A stretch of 10,405 nt of DNA from Chloroflexi bacterium RBG_16_64_43. GTDB taxonomy: Bacteria; Chloroflexota; Anaerolineae; Anaerolineales; RBG-16-64-43. Within the stretch, counting starts at the first letter, position 1, and each line of letters begins with the position of its first letter. A program made the translations under genes and the position numbers. The stretch is taken from assembly GCA_001796965.1 (NCBI GenBank), contig MGOA01000062.1:1-10405 (forward strand), read 5' to 3'. The notes beneath the pieces are model-generated. The model was not told the DNA's origin. It saw only the letters and a program-made list of their open reading frames with translations, and searched no databases. This document shows, one piece after another, positions 6,383 to 10,405 of this stretch.

Positions 6383-6427
6383 GCGCCACGGGCTTGACAC
6401 AGCAGGCTCTGAGGGGAAGTCGGAATC

Positions 6428-7684
6428 ATGAGAGGTCCACGGCTCTTCATTCGCGGGCAGTATCAGCGCCTGGCGGGCATGATTAGCGAATACCCGCGTC
6501 CGTTTTGGACGCTGGTCATTGCCACGTTCATCGATCACCTGGGCGGCGCGCTGCTGTTTCCCTTCTTCTCCCTGTATATCACCCGCCGCTTCAACGTCGG
6601 CATGACCGAGGTGGGCATCCTGTTTGCGATGTTCTCCATCTCGAGTTTCGTCGGCTCAGCCCTCGGCGGGGCCCTGACCGATCGGATCGGGCGCAAGGGA
6701 ATGCTCATCTTCAGCCTGTTGGCTACTTCGGTCAGCAGCTTGATCATGGGATTCGTCGGCACGATCGAGGCCTTCTATCTGCTTGCGCTGCTGACCGGCA
6801 TCTTCACCGACTCGGGCGGACCCGCACGGCAGGCAATGGTCGCAGACCTGCTGCCCGAGATGAAACGTGCCCAGGGCTACGGAATCATCCGGGTGGCCTT
6901 CAACCTCTCCGTCGCCATTGGTCCCGCCATCGGCGGGTTCCTGGCCACTCGCTCGTACCTCATACTTTTCATCGCCGATGCCGTCATCAGCTTCATCACG
7001 GCCATCATCGTGTGGGTAGCCATGCCCGAGACCAAACCGGCGCCAGAGCCCGGCGAAAAACCCGAGAGCGTGGGCACAACTTTCGCCGGCTACTTCCGCG
7101 TGCTGCGCGACGGTGTTTACATGTTCTTCTTGGCGGCCTCGATGCTTAGCGTTTTCGTCTACATGAACATGAACACCACCCTCGGCGTCTACTTGCGCGA
7201 CGTGCATGCGATACCCGAAGCTGGGTACGGGTTCCTGCTCAGCTTGAACGCGGCCATGGTCGTGGTCTTGCAATTCCCGATCACACGGCGCATCGAAAAG
7301 CTGGCGCCCATGTGGATGATGACCATTGGCACGGCGTTGTACACCCTTGGCTTCGGGATGTACGGTGTGGTGAGCGGTTTTGGCCTATTTGTCGTGGCGA
7401 TGGTCATCATCACCATCGGCGAGATGATTGTGTCGCCGGTCGCGCAGGCCTTGGTGGCGCAAATGTCGCCCGCCGACATGCGGGGCCGCTATATGGCAGT
7501 CTACGGCTTCTCGTGGTCTATCCCTTATGCTGCGGGGCCCTTCCTGGCCGGCTTAGTGTTCGACAACCTCAACCCGAACTGGGTGTGGTACGCGGCAATC
7601 GTGATCGGCCTGCTGGCCACCGCAGCCTTCTATTCCCTTCACCGGCAGCGATTGAGATCGGCCCCGGCGACTTCGCCCGCCTAA
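6428..7684 (+). CDS. MFS exporter, drug:H+ antiporter type
   Basis: Protein of 418 residues with about 12 hydrophobic helices in two halves joined by a charged loop (about 200-222), standard for the major facilitator superfamily in the cytoplasmic membrane. Motif A is clear at GGALTDRIGRKG (80-91, key Asp85, Arg89). A motif C-like antiporter signature, GPAIGGFL (165-172), lies in helix 5. An acidic residue in helix 1 (Asp36 in TFIDHLGG) may take part in proton coupling. These place it with DHA1-type drug/metabolite exporters; the substrate is not predictable. ATG 6428 has GAGGGGAAG (6411-6419) eight bases upstream. It follows the ECF operon by 344 bases and appears to be its own transcription unit with palindromes upstream, consistent with an inducible exporter. 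Confidence 0.85.
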   Translation: MRGPRLFIRGQYQRLAGMISEYPRPFWTLVIATFIDHLGGALLFPFFSLYITRRFNVGMTEVGILFAMFSISSFVGSALGGALTDRIGRKGMLIFSLLATSVSSLIMGFVGTIEAFYLLALLTGIFTDSGGPARQAMVADLLPEMKRAQGYGIIRVAFNLSVAIGPAIGGFLATRSYLILFIADAVISFITAIIVWVAMPETKPAPEPGEKPESVGTTFAGYFRVLRDGVYMFFLAASMLSVFVYMNMNTTLGVYLRDVHAIPEAGYGFLLSLNAAMVVVLQFPITRRIEKLAPMWMMTIGTALYTLGFGMYGVVSGFGLFVVAMVIITIGEMIVSPVAQALVAQMSPADMRGRYMAVYGFSWSIPYAAGPFLAGLVFDNLNPNWVWYAAIVIGLLATAAFYSLHRQRLRSAPATSPA

Positions 7685-7771
7685 TACCGTAAGACAGGCG
7701 GGCAACCGTGCTCCGGGCGCTATGGAGATGCACCACCTTCCCGCCCGTGTGATGTAACGCGAAGCGCGGGG

Positions 7772-7810
7772 AGGACGACTTCCGGCGCGGCCTCGCGCGG
7801 GGCTCGTCCT
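7772..7810. other. Long GC-rich stem-loop after the MFS gene
   Basis: AGGACGA (7772-7778) pairs perfectly with TCGTCCT (7804-7810). Inward come a C/C mismatch, two G-T wobbles, two C-G pairs, a bulged G7784 and a five-pair GCGCG/CGCGC stem closing on a four-base loop GCCT (7790-7793), 16 pairs in total. It lies 87 bases after the MFS stop and 23 bases before the next ATG. No T tract follows. It could be a weak terminator for the MFS gene or a 5' leader structure of the membrane gene. Confidence 0.55.
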
Positions 7811-7833
7811 GGCACAATGAAAGGACGGGGGCC

Positions 7834-9197
7834 ATGCAAATCACCACCCTCTTCAAGCGGGCCTGGAAGCTCACTTGGTCGTACCGGGCAACGTGGCTCT
7901 TCGGAGCGCTCTTGGCGCTCACCACGGGGAACGGACTCTTCGCCAGCTACGTGTGGCGAGGACGAGAGGTGGCCGCGCACAACACGCTGCGCCTCACCCC
8001 CGCCCTCACTCTCAACTTCCCCGGCGAGGGGGTAAGCATCGACCTCACCCGCCCTGCGGCAATCGACATCCATATTGGCAGCGGAGGGCTGACCGGTCTC
8101 GAGACGGCCCTCGGCGGAATCATCCCCGAAGGGTACGCACGGTCGCGCTCAGCGGGTTGGTACTGCTCGCCCTGGCTGCGTTGGTCCTGGTCACCACGCG
8201 CTACGTGGCGGAGGCCGGGCTCATTCGCATGGTGGCGCAAACCGAACAGGATGGGGTTCTGCGAAGCACGCGGCAGGGCTTGCGTCTCGGGTGGTCCCGA
8301 TCCGCCTGGCGCCTGCTGCTCATCGATTGTCTTGTCTACCTTGTTGGGTTGGCCCTCATGCTGCTGTGCTTCGCGCTGGCCCTTTCGCCCTTCCTGCTGT
8401 GGGCCACCGGCAACATCCTGGCGGGAGCGCTCGGGACGGCCTTGGCCAGCGGTCTGCTGATCCTGGACGCGGCGGCAACGGTTGCAATACTGCTGGCCGT
8501 TTCACTTGTGTTGCCCGTTGCGCGGCGGCAGTGCGCGGCGGAGGGGCTGGGCGTGGGCGCCAGCCTACGCACCGCCATCAGGCTCGTTCGGTCCCATCTC
8601 GGGCAAGCGTTGCGGGTGTGGCTCGTGTGGGCCGGTATGCGCCTGGCGTGGATGGTGGCCATGGTGCCGCTGGTGCTCCTCCTCGCGCCACTTGTCCTGG
8701 CCCTTCTACCGCTCGGACTTATCGCTGGAGGGGCATCGGCACTTGCAGTGGGCGGTGGGCTGGCTCTCCTCCTCAAGGGTGCACTACCATGGATCATCGG
8801 TGCCCTCGCCGGCCTGCCGGTCCTTGGGCTCGTGCTGAGCGCGCCCATCCTCGTCGCGAGCTCGCCGATCGAAGTCCTCAAGTCATCGTGGTGGACCCTG
8901 GCGGTGGGCGAATTGCGTCGCCTGCCTGAACGAGCGCAGCCTCCGACGCGCGCTGAGCAGCCGGCGTCTGCGCCGGTTGCGCCCCAACCCGTTGAACCCG
9001 CACCTCCTGCGCCGCGAAAAGTGCGAGCACAGGCGGCCCCATCGAAAACGCCGACGAAGGCAACCCGCAAGCGGCCAGCGCCGCCCACCCGCGCCTCGAG
9101 CCGTCGCGTGAGCACCAATGTTTCCTCAAGGCGGGGGACCAAAGGTACGACTGGCCGCCGCGCGAAACGGAAGGCGACACCCCGCCGCAAAGGCTGA
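7834..9197 (+). pseudogene. Polytopic membrane protein gene split by a frameshift
   Basis: Two overlapping frames together make one protein of about 454 residues. The N-terminal part (from ATG 7834, AAAGGA eight bases upstream) begins with FKRAWKLTW and WLFGALLALTTG, an opening I recognise from uncharacterised Chloroflexota membrane proteins. It stays sensible to about base 8133, then turns Arg/Trp/Pro-rich and stops at 8460. From about 8142 the next frame reads a membrane helix (SGLVLLALAALVLV), then YVAEAGLIRMV as expected for the same family, and continues to 9197 with several more helices. One missing base near 8121-8150, perhaps in the CCCC run at 8124-8127, would join them. This is either an assembly error or a real broken gene; there is no obvious slippery heptamer. 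The last about 90 residues are Pro/Ala-rich, then Lys/Arg/Ser/Thr-rich. Function unknown. Confidence 0.7.
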
Positions 9198-9205
9198 GGC
9201 GGGGT
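9179..9205 (+). terminator. Candidate hairpin overlapping the membrane gene stop
   Basis: ACCCCGCC (9179-9186) pairs with GGCGGGGT (9198-9205) over eight bases around an 11-base loop that contains the TGA stop (9195-9197). The position suits a terminator, but no T tract follows. Confidence 0.35.
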
Positions 9206-9403
9206 CACGTCTGGCGCCGCAGCAATGCGCAAGCCAGGGCGGCCAGCACTGCCGACACCGGCAGCGTGAGCCGCCAGGCTGCGAGCGTGTCGCGCAGGCC
9301 CTGCCAGCGAACCTGGTTTGGCCCACCGCTGCGCCCGCACCAACAACCAACGCTCTCATGGACGGAACACCCGCAGCGGACCCGGTGCATTCAGCCGCAG
9401 CCC
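9198..9403. other. Spacer without a supported gene
   Basis: No convincing gene. A short minus-strand frame (9205-9390) ends in one hydrophobic segment followed by Arg-Arg, but its first half is Cys/Arg-rich, it lacks a good ribosome site and it would run into the terminator-like hairpin, so I do not call it. Confidence 0.4.
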
Positions 9404-9432
9404 TTCACAGGTTGGCTTTCTCCCGTGATAAT
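9404..9432 (+). promoter_or_regulatory. Sigma-70-type promoter of the small SUKH-like gene
   Basis: TTCACA (9404-9409, five of six to the -35 consensus) and GATAAT (9427-9432, five of six to the -10) are separated by exactly 17 bases. Transcription would start near 9439, giving a leader of about 29 bases with a strong ribosome site before ATG 9468. This is the clearest promoter in the window, and it rules against a GTG start at 9438. Confidence 0.65.
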
Positions 9433-9467
9433 CCGCGGTGCGATCTGAAGAGGAGGAAGGCTGTCGG

Positions 9468-9812
9468 ATGAGAATCATCTTGTGCGATGCGTCAGAACAC
9501 CCGCGCATCGCGTACGAGGAACTGGATGGCAGCCGCGAGGGCGATTTCTTCCTCGACGCCGAAGGCGTTGTGCGCTACGCGCACCCCGGTGATGGACACG
9601 TATGGTTCGCCGCACCCGACCCCACTTCATTCCGCAGGGCGGTCGAGCATTGGATCGTCTATCTCGACCGAGGCAGCAAAGCGCAGGCGGAAGGGCGCGT
9701 GGCCACGCTCGACTCCTTGAGGAACGCGCTGACCCGGTTGGAACTCCTGCCAGACCGGCCGGATGCGCTCTGGCCTGTTCTCCTCGAGCAGGCCGAAGCC
9801 GGCTTGCTGTGA
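9468..9812 (+). CDS. Small acidic protein, possibly SUKH-4 family
   Basis: Protein of 114 residues, soluble, no signal peptide. It has a strand-like start (RIILCDAS), a FFLDAEGVVRYAHP segment (27-40), an aromatic helix region (55-67) and a closing WPVLLEQAEAGLL (102-114). The strand-turn-helix layout and the final Trp plus LEQ...GLL pattern recall the C-terminal half of SUKH-4 (SMI1/KNR4-like) proteins, many of which are immunity proteins against polymorphic toxins. It is shorter than typical members, so it may be a trimmed or divergent form, or a different family. ATG 9468 has AGGAGGAAGG (9451-9460) just upstream and its own promoter (9404-9432). No toxin gene is adjacent within the window. 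The family call is tentative; the gene itself looks real. Confidence 0.7.
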   Translation: MRIILCDASEHPRIAYEELDGSREGDFFLDAEGVVRYAHPGDGHVWFAAPDPTSFRRAVEHWIVYLDRGSKAQAEGRVATLDSLRNALTRLELLPDRPDALWPVLLEQAEAGLL

Positions 9813-10153
9813 GGGCGGCCGCTCCCGATCATCCAGCCCCCTGACGACACCCACTCGTGGCGACATGCGGCTTCGCGTGAGTCACTCCCGCCGGCTACAG
9901 CGGTCGGCTCCTACCTCCAAGAGCAGGAAGTCATGCGAGAAACGCGTCGTCCCCGCGCGGTGCGAGGACGACATTCTCCCTCGTGCGGGACCACGCGGCC
10001 CATTCACTCATCCGGGCCGGTCCTGCTCCGCCGCCATGTGTCGCCCCACCCCGAAGATGTCACGACCAATTCTGCTTTCCGCTCATTGCTTTTCGCCGCA
10101 AGACCAGATGCTTCGCGCCTTGCCCGTCGAGGTCCTGACTGAGGCAGGTCGCG
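9813..10153. other. Convergent intergenic region
   Basis: This 341-base gap lies between two converging genes. Open frames here give low-complexity Arg/Ser/Pro products with no motif or ribosome site. Its main feature is the hairpin at 9946-9972. Confidence 0.5.
9946..9972. terminator. Candidate bidirectional terminator between convergent genes
   Basis: GTCGTCC (9946-9952) pairs with GGACGAC (9966-9972). After one C/A mismatch a further CGC/GCG stem closes on a five-base loop (9957-9961). On the plus strand it is followed by ATTCTCCC and on the minus strand by GCGTTTCTC, both only mildly T-rich. Being between convergent genes, it may stop transcription from both sides. Its arm shares the 9-mer GAGGACGAC with the 7772-7810 hairpin. 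Confidence 0.45.
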
Positions 10154-10405
10154 CTATTCCGACGCGAGATCCCAGCGTTGACGAAAGTCAGGCGGGATTG
10201 CACGGCGCGCCGCCGCACGTCGCCCCAAGCGGTATGTGAGTTCACCTCGAAGACGGTAGTGCGCATAGAGCAAGTCGGTGATGCGGCGCATGCGGCGGCG
10301 CTCTTCGGGGAAGGTGTAGTTGTGCGTGTCGAACAGCAACCGCAGCAGCGTCGGCCGCGGCGGGAGGTTGTACGAATGTCCATCCGGCTCGTCGAGATGG
10401 ATGTT
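10154..10405 (-). CDS. C-terminal fragment of an unidentified protein
   Basis: The frame is open from the right edge to a TAG (10156-10154), giving 83 C-terminal residues; the start lies outside the window. The sequence is soluble and rich in Arg and aromatic residues: an N-terminal part with HLDEPDGHSYNLPPRP, then RLLFDTHNYTFPEERRRMRR, an amphipathic helix (ITDLLYAHYRLR) and a basic end with IPPDFRQRWDLASE. This balanced composition, unlike the Cys/Ser-rich product of the competing frame, supports it as coding. I do not recognise the family and propose no function. It converges on the small SUKH-like gene. Confidence 0.6.
   Translation of the reverse strand, partial: NIHLDEPDGHSYNLPPRPTLLRLLFDTHNYTFPEERRRMRRITDLLYAHYRLRGELTYRLGRRAAARRAIPPDFRQRWDLASE

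Larger units (their letters stand above)
6084..6427. other. Intergenic region between ECF operon and MFS gene
   Basis: This 344-base gap has no credible gene. It holds the terminator-like dyads after ecfT, then the likely control region of the MFS gene: an 18-base near-palindrome (6253-6270), an extended -10-like element (6289-6297) and a 17-base perfect palindrome (6366-6382). A TTGACA at 6394-6399 has no partner -10 at correct spacing before the start codon. Confidence 0.5.

Noticed and set aside
6394..6399. TTGACA as the -35 box of the MFS gene
   Set aside because: At 16-18 base spacing there is no -10-like sequence, and the transcript would begin too close to the ribosome site or after it.
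8336..9346. Long minus-strand open frame opposite the split membrane gene
   Set aside because: Arg/Ala/Ser-rich with no motif; it is explained by the codon bias of the plus-strand membrane gene and basic tail.
9205..9390. Minus-strand small protein with one C-terminal hydrophobic segment
   Set aside because: Weak ribosome site and a Cys/Arg-rich non-protein-like first half; the hydrophobic stretch alone is not sufficient.
9438..9467. GTG start for the SUKH-like gene
   Set aside because: It falls at the predicted transcription start of the 9404-9432 promoter, and the strong ribosome site serves ATG 9468.
1..10405. tRNA, rRNA, CRISPR array or insertion sequence
   Set aside because: No cloverleaf, regularly spaced repeats, transposase-like protein or terminal inverted repeats were seen on reading both strands by eye; a covariance search would be needed to exclude small RNAs.

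Overview
The window is GC-rich bacterial chromosome with compact operons, GTG starts at two of the genes, Gly-Ala-Arg-rich proteins and few AT-rich signals. A fused-ATPase ECF transporter, a deazaflavin (F420/DUF385-type) protein and a membrane protein whose N-terminus resembles proteins common in Chloroflexota suggest a member of the Chloroflexota (Anaerolineae-like). This is an inference from gene style only: there is no rRNA, tRNA or marker gene. Nothing seen is a clear phage, transposon or CRISPR element.

Layout. Bases 1-289 are non-coding and hold two GC-rich hairpins. At 290-730 (minus) is a small membrane-anchored haem-binding c-type protein with one CxxCH motif. A divergent spacer (731-1174) follows. 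Next come two plus-strand genes 53 bases apart: an isoprenylcysteine/phospholipid methyltransferase-family membrane enzyme (1175-1885) and a DUF385-type deazaflavin-dependent oxidoreductase-like protein (1939-2367, start moved to a GTG with a good ribosome site).

The centre is a complete energy-coupling-factor (ECF) vitamin importer in one operon: a fused double ATPase (2565-4181), an unusually long S component resembling the riboflavin-type PF07155 family (4205-5143) and the T component (5211-6083). A 197-base leader with several self-complementary segments precedes it. A long imperfect hairpin fills the S-T gap, just before the T start. The T and ATPase subunits would use ATP hydrolysis to drive vitamin uptake by S. 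The S-component family suggests riboflavin or a related compound, but the substrate is not proven.

A 344-base spacer with two operator-like palindromes leads to a drug:H+ antiporter-type MFS exporter (6428-7684). After another long hairpin comes a polytopic membrane protein gene (7834-9197) that needs one frame change near base 8130 to be read through and that ends in an about 90-residue basic, Pro/Ala-rich tail. A small gene (9468-9812), weakly resembling SUKH-4 immunity proteins, has the best promoter in the window. The right edge carries the C-terminal end of an unidentified minus-strand gene (10154-10405), convergent with it.

A recurring theme is a strong GC-rich hairpin, without a following T tract, in most intergenic gaps (166-196, 267-284, 5157-5194, 6085-6113, 7772-7810, 9179-9205, 9946-9972). 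I see no clearly new multi-gene system. The best leads are the hairpins around the ECF operon, the long S component, the frameshifted membrane gene with its basic tail, and the small orphan SUKH-like gene.
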